This document shows positions 22,938 to 35,201 of a DNA stretch of 64,000 nucleotides, piece by piece; the first letter of the stretch is position 1; every line of letters begins with the position of its first letter. Source of the stretch: Botryotinia globosa. Its lineage: Eukaryota > Ascomycota > Leotiomycetes > Helotiales > Sclerotiniaceae. The notes below the pieces were generated by a model. That model saw only the letters and a program-made list of their open reading frames with translations. It searched no databases and was not told the origin of the DNA. The stretch spans positions 2,134,501 through 2,198,500 of the forward strand of contig RCSZ01000005.1 in assembly GCA_014898425.1 (NCBI GenBank). Direction: 5' to 3'. The position numbers and the translations under genes are program-made.

Positions 22938-23755
22938 ACTTGAGTCGAATACCCCACACCCCTCTTTCGGGCCGCCCTTTTACACCAAAAATCACTTTTT
23001 TGATTTATTAATATCTTTATTAATATTGAATATTATTTAATGAAAACTTAGATTTATATAATTCGAATTATTTTAAATCTATTTTAAATTTTTAGGATTT
23101 TTAGGATTTTTTTGAATCGATTTCTAAAACTTCGAAATATCGATTTTCAATTTATATATAAATCACATACAAATTTAAAATTTTATAAAATCTATAATAA
23201 CTTTTGAAGAAAAATAGTTAAAAATAGTTAAAAATAAACTATAAATTTTTATTATAAATATATAAGATATTCAATTCAAAAGATCTTAAAAAAATGAAAA
23301 ATTCTTTATAAAAAAATATTCAAAGAGATACCCTCAAAATTATAGAGATTATTTATATTATTTTTAATTTATTATATTTCTATATTTATTTATTTTTTTA
23401 AAGTTTTTTTTAGATTTCTATATAGATTTAGATTTGAATTTTTCCAGAAAATATATAATTTTCTTTTAATAATTATTTTTAAAAGATTATTAAAGATTTT
23501 ATAAAAATTTAAATTTTTATATAATTTATATATAAATTGAAAATCGATATTTTAAAGTTTCAAAAATTGATTTAGAAAAATCCTAAAAATCTAAAAATTC
23601 TAATATAAGTTTAGAATAATTAAAATGTATATTAAATATAAATTTTATTAAATTATATTCAATATTAATAGAGATATTAATAGACCAAAAAGTGATTTTT
23701 GATATAAAAGAGTGGCTTAAAAGAGAGGTGACCCGAAAGTAGAGTAATCGACTTA
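22938..23755. mobile_element. Palindromic MITE-like element, family P, full-length copy
   Basis: The two ends are inverted copies. The left end reads TTGAGTCGAATACCCCAC, CTCTTTCGGGCCGCC, CTTTTACACCAAAAATCAC. The reverse complement of the right end reads TTAAGTCGATTACTCTAC, TTTCGGGTCACCTCTC, CTTTTATATCAAAAATCAC. Similarity continues inward on both arms (ATCGATTTTCAATTTATATA on the left against its complement near 23530), so most of the 818 bp is one large imperfect hairpin. It has no coding capacity. Two partial relatives occur at 61930 and 62938. This is a foldback or MITE-type non-autonomous element, strongly AT-biased inside. Confidence 0.7.
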
Positions 23756-24320
23756 ATATATTAATACAATAGTTAATATATTTAATAATAGTAATATATT
23801 ATTCTTGTAATTATTCTTATGTATAAACGTTACTAATAATATTGAATATTTAGATAATATTGTATACTTTTAGCAGTATGGCTTTCAATATCACACATAA
23901 TAATATTTGAGAAAAATTTAATAATTATTATTATATCGATTATATATTGATTACGGGAAATGCTATTGTCTATACTGGTCACGACTATAGTGAAGCTGAG
24001 CTGCAATACCATTTGTCATTACTTCTAGATGTATGTAACAGGAACATGAAAGAAGATGCTGCTAGACGACGGTTTCACTTGCAAAATGGTTCTATAACTT
24101 TAAAGTGCTGAGTTCGAAATATTTCAGATATTTTTGAAAATATAGATCTTGACATAACACTAACATACCTCCCACTCATCAAACTGAAGTCATCCATCCC
24201 ATCACATTCCAAGCTCTCCATCTCAACCAATAAATCATATAGTGTCACAATATTAAAACCTCATGCTCTTGATCCTACATACTAGATTCGATTCTCGCAT
24301 TGTTGAATCAAGGCTGATCA
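23756..24320. repeat. Dispersed repeat B, copy 2, and 3' flank of POT1
   Basis: The block at about 23810-23985 matches 17850-18030 (AATATTGAATATTTAGATAA, TTTTAGCAGTAT, GGAAATGCTATTGTCTATAC). After 24000 the composition normalises toward the 3' end of the POT1 gene. Confidence 0.45.
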
Positions 24321-26767
24321 TTAACGAATTAAAGTCGAACACAGTCCAAACACCCTTAGCCACCTCTTCCCATTACCGGCATTCGCCTTCAGTGGATCTT
24401 CTTCCTTGACTTTGATACCATATTCTTTTATATAACATTCAAAAGGCCTGTTCTTGGGCTTGATTTCTTGCGGTGTTTCCACCTGTTCGACGTTCTTTTT
24501 AACTTCGATGTCGGCATCTGTGTCCTCAAGTACGGCAGGTTTCTGGGGTCTTTTGGTTTGCTTTTGTCGGGTCAAATCACCGGCTTCATCCTCGGAGTCC
24601 ACTGGAAGACTATGATTAGTTTTTCTAAGATCATTTCCTTCATCTTCAGATTCTGAATCTGTAGTCCTAGAAGCTTCGGGGGCCACCTTTGCTGTTTCTG
24701 ATTTCTCGCGGGCTTTCTGTAAAAGCAGAGCGGACTTTTGCTCTTCTAAATCTCCCCAGAGCTTAAAGAGTGTTTCTTTAACATCTCTGAGCATTCCTGG
24801 ATTTGTTCGTAGGCTTCACCGGTACGTTAGCTTTACTTGTTTTACATAGACAAACAAGCAATAAAGATGAACATACTTGCAAGCATCCCCCTGAAGATTG
24901 AGTAACATCTGCGCATCATAATTCTCTACCCTAAGAATAACTCTCTCTTTAGAAGCATCTGGATTTGCATCTTCGACTACCAACGAGAAGAACCATTCCC
25001 ATCTCCTTTCTACGTAACCCTTACCTTCGCGGAAACTTTCCATATCTTCCTTTGGATCATCATCTTCATCACCACTATAATCAGATAACATGTCGAATTC
25101 GCTGATTTTACGACCAATTGCGAAGTCAGCAATGTTGTGAGGTAAGTAATCTACAACCCGAAGATTTGCTCTGTAGGTGTTATTCTCAAAGGGTGCGTTG
25201 ATTCCGGCGAATTTGGGATCTGAAGAAATGGGCGACGTGCGTTGCAGAATACTTGATAATGGCATTATGTCTTTCGCAATCAGAGAAGAACGTATTATCA
25301 CTATCTGATTGTTAGACATTAGATAGACCATTGTAGCATGAAAACTTACCATTTTCATTCAAATCAAGATCCTTGGCAGCTTTTATCTCGTTGGAAGCAC
25401 TTCTAGCCACTGTCGTGGCTCGTGATTCTTTTCTTCGCGCTTTAGAATTTTTCCTGCTTGATTGTCCATCTGCTTTGCGCTTGGTTCCTGCCCCTGAAAT
25501 TTCTTCTTGGAGTCTCTTTCTTTCCTTTTCGTGCTTTTGGGTCCAATCACGCTTTCGTCGAAGACAGTCTTTCCATCTGGGATCATTGTTCTGAGGATCT
25601 TCAGAAGTTTTCATGATCTCGACTTGAACTTTGCCATCTGATGCTCCTCGATCGCCACGAAGTTTACCCTCCATGAGACCAGCATTGCCTGATTTAAACT
25701 GGACGTTATTCAAGCGGAGCCACTGGCCTTCCTTGATATTTTCCTCTCGAATGAACATGGCGTGGGCGTCAAAGAGTGTGAGCTGAATAGTCATTTTTCC
25801 GAACGGACCTTTCCATTCTTTTGCTTCGTCCCGGGGCTTCGCTTTGATATATCCATATTCATCACCATCGCGACCTTCCGTCATGACACTTGATAGTCCC
25901 GGCAGTGCATAGTTGTAAAAGTTAGAGTGAGCTGTATAGTCGGTAAAGTAAACGGTGACCATATCGTTATTAGCCCCATAGATCTTTCTCACTTCACCTA
26001 TGATATCGTGAAACGAGCCGTCTTTGACATCTTTAAGTAGACTGAACTTATCTCTAACCTGCAAAGCTTTTTTTGCCTTTTCCTGAAATTCTTGAGTACC
26101 AGGAAACTCAACTTTATCAAGATGCTGATTTGACCATACTACATACTTAGTCTCGATTGCTTCTGGACGCCGGCATCTTGCTGGGGGTGTTGAAATCCAT
26201 GAAGCTTTTATGACGGGGAAAATAGCTTTAGGGATGTGCTCAGCACAGAGTATGTGGTATTCGGTACTAAAGTGAGATAGTAACTGTATCTCGCCATTGC
26301 GCAATTGAACCTTAATTCGTCAATTGGTAGCCAGACGGTATACGAAAGAAGAGAGAAATACCTTTGCACTACGGATAAGTACGGCATCTTTTGGCTTCCG
26401 GATTCGTGGCATCTTGTCCTCTGTTGAAAACACACTCATTCTCAAGCCGAAGCGCTCAAATCGCGAGGAATAATCTTTGATTTGAAAGCTGCATTTGAAG
26501 TCTGTATAATTGTGTCAATATTGGCTGACGTACACAGCAAGAGTGGATCCAATCATTATCCAATGATTACCTACCTGTTCCCTTGGTTTGGATAGGAGGT
26601 TGATGATCCATCACAAATCCTATTACATTGACAAATTGTGGTTTTATAACTCCACCTGGTAGAATTTCAAAACTCTTAATCTGCTCAATGGTATGAAAGC
26701 CCTTAGGAGTGACCACCTGAGGCTTAGCAATCTCCTCCATTTCGTCGACGTTTTGCATATTGTCCAT
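24321..26767 (-). CDS. pot1: Protection of telomeres protein 1 (POT1), single-stranded telomere-binding protein
   Basis: Five exons on the minus strand: 26767-26575, 26501-26362, 26310-25350, 25300-24877 and 24813-24321, giving 736 residues with every junction in frame. It follows fission yeast Pot1 along its length. OB1: FVNVIGFVMDHQPP, DFKCSFQIKDYSS. OB2: FHDIIGEVRKIYG, VTVYFTDYTAH, GPFGKMTIQLTLFDAH, NIKEGQWLRLNNVQ. C-terminal OB region: YRANLRVVDYLPHNIADFAI, then ETLFKLWGDLEE and FECYIKEYGIKVKEE. It caps chromosome ends by binding the G-rich overhang in the shelterin-like complex. An alternative in-frame ATG lies 45 bases upstream (26812). An acidic Ser/Glu-rich insert (residues about 600-680) precedes the last conserved block. 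It is divergent from importin alpha. Confidence 0.9.
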
Positions 26768-27721
26768 TCTTGAATACTTCAAGAGAGCCTTGGCGAAACT
26801 TCGCAATAACACTTCACAAATTATGTTTCTAGCAGTAATGCCTCCTCAACCTGAAGAAGACACTAGCAAATTTTAATTGGTCATAGATCTGGAACATGAG
26901 CTTTCGGTGTGTGTAGTAATTGAATAGGTACCAAATAATCCCTCTTGTCTGAGGTATATTTTCATAACTTACTTGCTCCGCCCTCTATTTGGTGAATACA
27001 TACACTGAATTGACCAAATCTGAAGTAATTCCTGCTCGAGAAATGAACATAAGTGAACACTGCTATTGTTCGAAGGCTCTAGTGCACAGGAAATGTACCG
27101 GAAGTGTGTTGATGAATGCTCATTCGAAGGGATGTAGAGTCTGCTTCCTGCCGTACTTGCTCTTGCCCTATAGTCTGTTCCGCATTCGAGATATAGTGAA
27201 ATTACTGTTCTTTTCTTTGGTATTTCTATCCGGTATGGTGAATATTTTCTTGCTTGTTCATGTCTGAATAGACGCGTCAATTGAATATCTGTATGTAGGT
27301 AGACGCGACCAAAAGCTTATTAAGAAAGCTTGTCACATGTCGTGACATGACATGTCAGAAACAGTCTAACCAATCCACGTGAGCCAATAAGAAGAAAGAA
27401 TGAATCGTAACAAGCAAGCTTCGAGTGTTAGTCACCACGGATGTTTCGCTAAGATCACGTTTCAAACTAATCTTTACCGCTTTCAGCTTGGAGGCGGATT
27501 GTTCCTCTTCTATTCTTTTGGGGCCTTCTTCTCAAACCATTTAGAACCCAAAGAATCTTCTATAATTTTTCCCCATCTCTCTTCATTCACCACAACAAAT
27601 AAAATCAAACTCCAAATAAGATTTTATCCTACGGCCTAACTGTAAAGGTCGTTTCTTATTTAAGCCTCTTACTTTCTTTTACAACATCGCAAAGCACATC
27701 CCTCGCAGTCATTTCGCAAGC
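26768..27721. other. Divergent promoter region, POT1 / importin alpha
   Basis: 954 bp separate the two start codons. A short palindromic stretch (GTCACATGTCGTGACATGAC near 27330-27350) lies in the importin-proximal half. The last 250 bases before 27722 are C/T-rich, typical of fungal promoters and 5' UTRs. Open frames of 79-103 codons here (26969-27280, 27400-27639) have no motif. Confidence 0.5.
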
Positions 27722-29754
27722 ATGGCTGAACGTTATATCCCAGAGCATCGTCGAACTCAGTTCAAGGCAAAGAACACCTTCAAGCCTGAAGAATTAAGAC
27801 GTCGTCGCGAAGAACAACAAGTCGAGATTAGAAAAGTCAAGCGTGATGAGAATCTTGCAAAGAGAAGAGGTATTACAGCAGGAGATGGATCTTCACGACC
27901 TGGTGCCTCTTTGGGTGCTGAGCCTGATAGTGATGATGATCAACCTCCCACAGAAAGTCAAGTAAGTTAAGATCGCACAATCTTCTCCGTTTAACTAGCA
28001 CACTATTCGCACATTACTCGACCTTGACGATTTTTACGATTGTGCCAATACTTCTTCCAATATACCCCACCACTGGGAATTTCCTCCATAGCTTTCAACT
28101 ATTTACTTTCCTTGGTGGGGTAGTAGCTGTGTCCTAGTGATAATGTTTTTCGCTTCTGCGATTGACCCTCTATCACAGCTTTATCGCGAGTCTCATTGCT
28201 GGGTTTTGGTTTCACAACTTAAACACATATTTGTTCCTTATCAAATACCCTGTCTCCATCATGGCTAATCAAAAATTCTTTCAATAGTTGAACGATGACC
28301 TCCCTTTAATGGTACAAGGCGTATTCTCAGAACAAATCGATGCACAAATTCAAGCAACAACCAAATTCAGAAAGTTACTTTCAAAGGAAAGAAACCCTCC
28401 TATTGAAGAGGTTATTAAGACTGGTGTCGTTTCACGTTTCGTCGAATTCCTTCGTTCTCCTCATACACTTGTACAATTCGAGGCAGCATGGGCTCTTACA
28501 AATATTGCATCTGGTTCTGCTCAACAAACCCAAGTTGTCATTGAAGCTGGTGCCGTTCCAATTTTCGTCGAATTACTTGCAAGTCACGAACCAGATGTCA
28601 GAGAACAAGCTGTTTGGGCTTTGGGAAATATTGCTGGTGATAGCCCATCATGCAGAGATTATGTTTTGGGTTGCGGTGCTCTTAAACCTCTCCTCGCCCT
28701 TTTGGGTGACAGCAGAAAATTGAGCATGCTCCGTAATGCTACCTGGACTCTTAGCAACTTCTGCCGTGGAAAGACACCACAACCAGACTGGACCACCGTA
28801 AGGACTCCTACTCTTCACCCTTTATTATGCTAAGACTTACATTTGCAGCAGATCTTACCCGCTCTGCCAGTTTTGGCTAAACTTGTTTATTCTTTGGATG
28901 ATGAGGTTTTAATTGATGCTTGTTGGGCAATTTCATACCTTTCCGATGGAGCCAATGATAAGATCCAAGCTGTCATCGAAGCCGGTATCCCTCGTCGTCT
29001 CGTGGAATTGTTGATGCACGCCTCTACCTCGGTTCAAACTCCTGCCCTTCGTTCTGTTGGAAACATTGTCACTGGTGATGATGTTCAAACCCAAGTCATC
29101 ATCAACTGCGGTGCTCTCCCAGCTTTGTTGTCTCTCTTGAGCTCAGGAAAGGACGGTATCAGAAAGGAAGCCTGTTGGACCATCTCCAATGTCACTGCCG
29201 GTAACTCCACCCAGATTCAAGCAGTTATCGATGCCAACATTATCCCACCTCTCATCCACCTCTTGTCCAACGGCGACCTCAAGACCCGCAAGGAAGCTTG
29301 TTGGGCAATCTCCAATGCTACCTCCGGTGGTCTTCAAAAGCCAGAGCAAATTCGTTATTTGGTTAACCAAGGTTGTATCAAACCACTTTGCGATCTTTTG
29401 GCCTGCCCGGATAACAAGATTATTCAAGTCGCTCTTGATGGTCTTGAGAATATCTTGAAGGTTGGTGAGATGGACAAGGATGCTGCCGGAGAAGGGACTG
29501 AAAGTATTAACCGATACGCTTTATTCATCGAGGAGTGCCACGGTATGGAGAAGATCCACGACTGCCAAACCAACGCAAATGAAGAGATCTACATGAAGGC
29601 ATACAACATGATTGAGAAGTACTTCTCTGATGAAGAAGAGGGCGCTGATGATGGTCAACCACAAATTGCTGGTAATACCTTCGGTTTCGGTACCAATGGA
29701 GAACAATCTGGTAACTTCAACTTCGCCAATGGTGGGGATTCGATGGATATGTAA
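27722..29754 (+). CDS. Importin subunit alpha (karyopherin alpha)
   Basis: Three exons, 27722-27961, 28288-28797 and 28849-29754, encode 551 residues, matching the family length (yeast Srp1 is 542). The N-terminal importin-beta-binding region is basic ([33 protein letters not shown]). About ten armadillo repeats follow, with the NLS-groove signatures [48 protein letters not shown] and [10 protein letters not shown]. The C-terminus is acidic and Gly-rich, as in orthologues. It carries classical NLS cargo into the nucleus with importin beta and is recycled by the exportin Cse1. The first intron is long for this genome (326 bp) and may be regulatory. Orthologue of Srp1/Cut15. Confidence 0.97.
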
Positions 29755-31275
29755 ACTCTTTAAGGAGTCAACAAATCCTCTAGCTTTTAGCTATTCTTTC
29801 TATCCAGAAATATCCTCTAATACGACTTCTAATAACAAATTGACAATGTTGTCATGAACAACAGATCGGACCTTAAAGTTCTGGCACCGATACTACTTTT
29901 CAATCTGCGACTGCGAATCAAAAACACGTCAAATTTTTATCCACCCTGAAGCACATTTTCCCCCCACGATGTGACCAACGATCAGCGAAAGATTCACCAT
30001 CATGTATTTCCCCTTTCTTACTGTTTTTAAACAACCCTGGCACATCAAAGGCGTTTTTGCTTACTCTTTCTATGAGGGGTTTTCAACTCGTCTGTTTTTT
30101 CTCTTCCCCAAATTCAAAGTTTTTGCGACATCGAGACATGGTAGCTTGAAAGCGACATGATTCTCTCCCGGAGTTAAGATGAATGATTTTTTATGCAAGT
30201 GACACGTTAGTATGATACGATGTGCGATGAGAATGGTAGCTTGAAAGCTCCTACTCTGAATGAGATGATGTGATAAGGTTTGAGATGATTGATGGATCAT
30301 CTGAGTGGATAGGCATATTGTGATGCCATTCATGTAGGGGGTAAATAGAGTCCGTATGTGAGAGGGAACGACGAGAGAATGGAGGTGGTGGGGGTGGATA
30401 ACATAACATGACAAACAAGATATCATATGAATAAATGGTTGATTGACTATACTTGATTGATTTTTTTGTTTTGTCTCCTGTGTGTGATTCTGATTGTGAT
30501 TTTGATTGTGACTTTCATCGTACTTGTGATGTTGAATGGTACGGTACCTAGGTAGCATATCATAGTGACTAGGTATATCACTCTCATCGAGCCTTGCAAC
30601 TAGCATTTTGCACGGCTACAAATGTGTAGTGACTCAGTGAGTGGATCATCATCATGATATCATCATAAAATTTCATTGTCTTCGTTCTCTATACCTAAAT
30701 TCTGAACCTGAACCTGAACTTATCCAGATCCCTCCCTATCCCTACGCCCATGTAATATATATATATATATATGGTCAAACATACATTTCCCACGCCCGCC
30801 CACCCGCTCGCCAGCTCTGTAGAGATTCTTGAGAAGGAAAAAAGGGGGGAAAAAGGGGGGGGGAAAGAGGAATAGAGAAGTAGAAAAAAAATGTTCTTCG
30901 TTATTTCTATTTATCTCTTTCTCTGTTTTTGTTTTTGTGTTGTCTGTAGGTAGTACTCTGTCTCTCTCTGTGTTCTTGTCTGTCTGTTTGTCTGTCTGTC
31001 TGTATTCAAGCGTGTCTACATTGTCTGTCTGTCTGTCTGACCACGCACTCACTGGACGTCGTAATGTGATTGTGTTCAAAGATCATGCTCGTGCCGCTGT
31101 GGAGATGAAGAGGTGGGAACGGGCCAAAAGGGAAGAAATTGAAAGGAAAAAAGGATGCCCGAATCGAAGATGGAAAATATTTCAGAGTCTTCTCAAATCC
31201 ATCTTCGTCACAAATGTCGCCCTAAATGCCCGAACAGGCTGGACCAAGCCACAGCAAGTAAGTCAAAGCACCTCT
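29755..31275. other. Convergent 3' region with simple repeats
   Basis: Lies between the 3' ends of importin alpha (plus) and the hydrolase (minus). Contains a (TA)n microsatellite near 30752-30772, an A/G-rich tract at 30833-30890 and a (CTGT)n-rich stretch at 30977-31040 that opens long but spurious frames on both strands. No gene supported. Confidence 0.5.
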
Positions 31276-32844
31276 CTAGATCACAGCTTCCTCATCAATT
31301 CCTCCATTCTTCTTAATAATCTTATCCGCCTCCTTCTCAAAATCTTTCAGCACCTTCGCTTCCGAGCTCATAATTCTACTTCCATCCCCCTCGACACCCC
31401 TATGATTATCCGCCATGCCGCTATCTCTTCTTCCTTCCGCCAAACTCGTGTTGTCAATCAGATCCCGCGCGCGATCAGAGAGTCCAACAATTTTATCCTG
31501 TTCCTCGAATCGATCGACGACCTTACTCTTGCCCAGCTGTCTCCGTTCTTCCTCGCTTGTTTTTCCGCTACCAAAGACGCGGGCGAGCTCCGCGCATGCT
31601 TCTTCGTAGCAGCGATCGGCAGCTTCGGGGAATTTGAGGGGATTGGGTTTTTTATCGAAAGCGTGGGGAACGCAGTTTATTAGGCCGCCTTTGACGGATT
31701 TGCCGATTGCGGAGGAGGAGAGACGTTCGCCAAAGGCGACGCCTTCTGCGTTTAGCATGTCGTATTCGCAGGTGTAGAGGACGATGTCTTGAGGATAGGC
31801 ATCACGGAGAAAGTCATCCGTAGCTGCTGCGGGGGAGAGATAGGGATCGCGGAGATCGATGGAGTCGATGGGGTTCATGTAAGATTGGTCAAAGAGACGA
31901 GTGAGCATTGGAGGGAGGTTCTTTTCTGGGGCGGGATTTGTAGCACGTTTCTCATCGCGAGTTTGACGGAAATCGGTTGGGGGGTAGAAGGAGACTATGG
32001 CGCGGAGGGTGAGGTCGGGGATTTCTTGGGCGATTTCTAGAGCGGTGGGCTCGAGGGAGGGGATTTTGGCAATGGATGTTGTGGATTGGTTTCGGCTTTG
32101 AGATTCGCCCTGATATGGATTGGGGCGGAGATGTGAAGTGAGTGAACTTGATGATGCGGCGGCTGAAGAATCGTATTTTCCTTTATCCAGATCTTGTCGA
32201 CTTGCATTTGTAGAGGGCGTTCCATCTGCATGTGTAGTTGCACTTGTCAAATCTGCGAGTGTGCGTTTTCCTGCATCTTGTCTTAAATCGTGCAGCATTA
32301 GTGGAACTGTGAATGCGAAGTTTCCGCCGGCGCTGAACCCAGATAGTGCCATTCGATGAGGATCTAACCGTAATTCCTCTGCGTGTGCGGCTAGATATAT
32401 AACGGCATCGGTACCATCTTCGACTCCTACACTGAATGGATACTCGGGTGCAAGACGATATTCCACACTGACGAATACCGCATCGACCGTGTGAATAACC
32501 GCAGAAGCCCATCTCGCATCATCGGTGCCTGTTCCCAAAGTAAAGCCTCCTCCATGATAATTGACTACGACGGGAAATCGACGTTGGTCTTGATCGGATC
32601 CTTCGATATATGATTGTGGAACATAAAAAATGAGGTTGAAATAACCCCCGCGGGGACATAATCTTGAGGGGATTCGAATTTTGAAATTAGGAGCTGGAGG
32701 TTTGGGATCTGCGAAATGATGAAATTTCATTCCAATGGCCATGAGGCCTCGCCATATTGTGGCTTTCATATTTAAAAGCCAATTGGAATCTGAATGTGAA
32801 TCTGCGTGGTAATATTCGTTTGGCATCAAAGAATCCTTTTCCAA
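31276..32844 (-). CDS. Alpha/beta hydrolase (lipase/esterase, HSL type); candidate Erg-Asp hydrolase
   Basis: Single exon, 522 residues. Hormone-sensitive-lipase signatures are complete: oxyanion-hole HGGGF at residues 97-101, SVEYRLAPEYPF near 126-137, nucleophile elbow GFSAGG with Ser171, acid in YTCEYDMLNAEG, and catalytic His in CVPHAFDK. A Ser/Thr-rich insert (about residues 195-265) interrupts the fold. The C-terminal 100 residues are polar and charged (DSGMADNHRGVEGDGSRIMS). The gene is divergent from the AspRS-DUF2156 fusion at 35202. In published work the sterol aspartate added by ErdS is removed by a hydrolase, ErdH. Neighbourhood and fold make this a candidate ErdH, but I cannot verify orthology here; a general esterase is the alternative. 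Codon usage turns from C-rich to G-rich toward the 3' end. Confidence 0.8.
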   Translation of the reverse strand: MEKDSLMPNEYYHADSHSDSNWLLNMKATIWRGLMAIGMKFHHFADPKPPAPNFKIRIPSRLCPRGGYFNLIFYVPQSYIEGSDQDQRRFPVVVNYHGGGFTLGTGTDDARWASAVIHTVDAVFVSVEYRLAPEYPFSVGVEDGTDAVIYLAAHAEELRLDPHRMALSGFSAGGNFAFTVPLMLHDLRQDAGKRTLADLTSATTHADGTPSTNASRQDLDKGKYDSSAAASSSSLTSHLRPNPYQGESQSRNQSTTSIAKIPSLEPTALEIAQEIPDLTLRAIVSFYPPTDFRQTRDEKRATNPAPEKNLPPMLTRLFDQSYMNPIDSIDLRDPYLSPAAATDDFLRDAYPQDIVLYTCEYDMLNAEGVAFGERLSSSAIGKSVKGGLINCVPHAFDKKPNPLKFPEAADRCYEEACAELARVFGSGKTSEEERRQLGKSKVVDRFEEQDKIVGLSDRARDLIDNTSLAEGRRDSGMADNHRGVEGDGSRIMSSEAKVLKDFEKEADKIIKKNGGIDEEAVI

Positions 32845-33026
32845 GGACTAGATGGGAAGATTGGAGGTAAAGATTGGAGAGTAAATAGTCGCTGTGAGAG
32901 AGACCCAGGTAGATGTCGAAAAACTAGACGTCGGGGGAGTTCAAGACAAGAGTCGATAAGAAGTTGAAATGGCTTGGATGATGATATTTGTGGATAAAAA
33001 TCAAGGGTTCAAGGATTTATGATGTT

Positions 33027-33065
33027 GATATGATATGATATGATATGATATGATATGATATGATA
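33027..33065. repeat. (TGATA)n microsatellite
   Basis: Tandem TGATA units visible upstream of the hydrolase gene. Confidence 0.85.
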
Positions 33066-33262
33066 TCGTATACGAGTAGATGGTAAGGTAAGCACAGCAC
33101 TGCACTGCACTGCACTGCGGAAAGGGGTGACATACACGCATAGAAGAAAATGATTTGAATTGATTTAAATTGATTCTTTTCTCTTCTCTTCTATTTCAGT
33201 ATTGATCTTGCTTATATTTCTACCCTTTGGCCGTCAACACATACATACATATATACATCCAA

Positions 33263-33355
33263 ACCCCCTCACAACCAACATCCATCCATCCATACATCCA
33301 TCCAAACCCCCTCACAACCAACATCCATCCATCCATACATCCATCCATCCATCCA
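33263..33355. repeat. CATC-rich minisatellite
   Basis: A unit of about 45 bp, containing CCCCCTCACAACCAACATCC and CATCCATACATCC, is repeated in tandem with flanking (CATC)n. Confidence 0.75.
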
Positions 33356-34147
33356 ATTCGTGGGAAATCCAGAGAGAGGGAAGAAATTATATCTTGGAGG
33401 GGGAAAAGAGGGAGCCGTGGCCCGTGAGTTCTGGAATTGCAGGTGGGAGTGAAAGACGTCATTGTTGTCAAATCCATCCATCCATCCATGGTCGGGGCTC
33501 TAGGTCGGGGCTGTGCCAGGTGAGAGGGGGAGGGAGGGAGCCTTTCACGTGTTTACGGAGTAGACGCGTGCAATAAAGATGAGAAAGATAAAAAGACACG
33601 TGATTCATTGACACATGACAAAGGAAAATCTCATCAATGTCGCTCCGCTGGCCCTCCGGGAGCCACTGCCGTGGAGGCTTTCTCGCTTTGCTCGGAGACT
33701 GGATCGGAGAGACTCGATATATATCCATCTTTATCTATTTATGTTGCTAGAGCACGATAATTGTCCGCGGGCATTAATCGGGTCGGGTCCACGGGTGCTG
33801 GGGTTGTGGCTTGTGGCTGATCTATCTGTGGCAGTGACCTCGGGATGCAAAATATAATTCCCATTCTTACTTTATGTACGAATCACCACCCAACCCGGAG
33901 TCGAGTCGAGTGTGGCGCAGAAGATTCATGACAATGACAGTGACAGTGACAGTGACTGTTCGACCCCGAGATCCAGTTATTCTTAAAAAGAGACCATGTA
34001 ACCGATGTAACGACCACCTCCCGATGTTGATAACTTGATGCCAATCAAAGACGGAATAAACAAGGATAATTCCAAGTCCTGTAGTTTTTGGCTATGATAT
34101 GGTAAACATTGGTCTTGGGTCTTGGGTCTTTTTGACTGTAACTGCTG

Positions 34148-34175
34148 CGTGCGTGCGTGCGTGCGTGCGTGCGTG
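34148..34175. repeat. (GTGC)n microsatellite
   Basis: At least six consecutive GCGT/GTGC units. Confidence 0.85.
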
Positions 34176-34687
34176 AATCTCTTTTCGTATCATTGCACCA
34201 ATCCATCTTGTGAGCCGTGACACTTCTAAGGTTACCGGATTCATTACTTCTTCGTGTACAGTGACGAACTCGAACTCGAACTCTGACATCATCGTAATTT
34301 TCCATCCGCCCTCCCCTCCCAACCCAAACTTCACTCGGAACAGCCAACTAAATTGATCAATGCATATCCAGTCGAGGGAGAGAGGTATGAAGTCAAAGAT
34401 GGATTCGTTGATTGTTTTCCATTTATTTAATTACAGTACTTCTCAAATGATTGAATTGCATACATATGGATGAATGCCAAGAAGGGCTTGAAGCAAGGAA
34501 TTCTTCGGCAGCTAGATTGCATTGGGCGTTGGATAGAGTTTCCCATAGTAAAATGTTCATCATACATACCTAGGTAAGCAAGCTTTGAAGCCTTGCATAT
34601 AGATAGATACCTATGCTTGGATTGGGAACGCCCCGGTCTCACCAAGATAATAGAAATGGAAATAAAAATTGGATTTCTTTCATCATC

Positions 34688-34824
34688 TTCCTCTTCCTCT
34701 TCCTCTTCCTCTTCCTCTTCAACAAGGGATATCAAATACATCTTTGAGATTGACAACAAGTAGATCTCATCTATCTTGCAGTCCTCTTCTCTTCCTCTCC
34801 CTCTCCCTCTCCCTCTCCCTCTCC
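34688..34824. repeat. CT-rich tandem repeats upstream of erdS
   Basis: Two pyrimidine arrays, (CTTCCT)n and (CTCTCC)n, are separated by about 70 bp in the last 500 bp before the erdS start. Confidence 0.8.
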
Positions 34825-35201
34825 CACCATTTACCAAAACAAACATAATCCTCCCATCTTCCCCATCACCCCGCATACCAACCTCTTTACTTTTCTTTCA
34901 TCAATCACCAATCAAAATTCAACGAGACCCAACGTCAAGGTTGACTCAACAATCACCATCACCATCACCGAAACTTAAAGAGAGTCAGAGAGAGCTTATT
35001 CTCCAATCTCACTCCGTAATTCCGGCTCTTCCGTCAGCAGCGAGCTTTGATTCAATACCCATCTCATAAGTACCGACGGTGTCTGGTTAAATCCTTCCAA
35101 ACACATCCCTCGCTCGGTATTAATCATCGTCCTGCAGTTGGATCTGCAACTTATTACTCGCGTCGAAACTTTTATATTCATCTAATTACCTAGTTCTCAT
35201 C

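Larger units (their letters stand above)
32845..35201. promoter_or_regulatory. Divergent, microsatellite-rich intergenic region between hydrolase and erdS
   Basis: 2.36 kb between two start codons. It contains a (TGATA)n array at about 33027-33065, (CACTG)n near 33099-33118, a CATC-rich block with two copies of a 45-bp unit (ACCCCCTCACAACCAACATC near 33263 and 33306), (GTGACA)n near 33935-33956, (GTGC)n at 34148-34175, (CTTCCT)n at 34688-34720 and (CTCTCC)n at 34789-34824. The pyrimidine tracts just before 35202 probably fall in the erdS promoter or 5' UTR. Open frames inside are repeat translations and are not called. Confidence 0.6.

Noticed and set aside
24280..24310. Possible tRNA-like GATTCGATTC stretch
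   Set aside because: No acceptor stem, D-arm or anticodon arm can be built around it.
30829..31683. 284-codon plus-strand frame
   Set aside because: Starts in an A/G tract, runs through (CTGT)n repeats and then is antisense to the hydrolase; low-complexity translation.
33202..33576. 124-codon frame rich in HPSIHPS
   Set aside because: Translation of the CATC minisatellite, no other support.
34427..34876. 149-codon minus-strand frame with poly-Glu and Arg-Gly repeats
   Set aside because: It is a translation of the CTTCCT and CTCTCC microsatellites.
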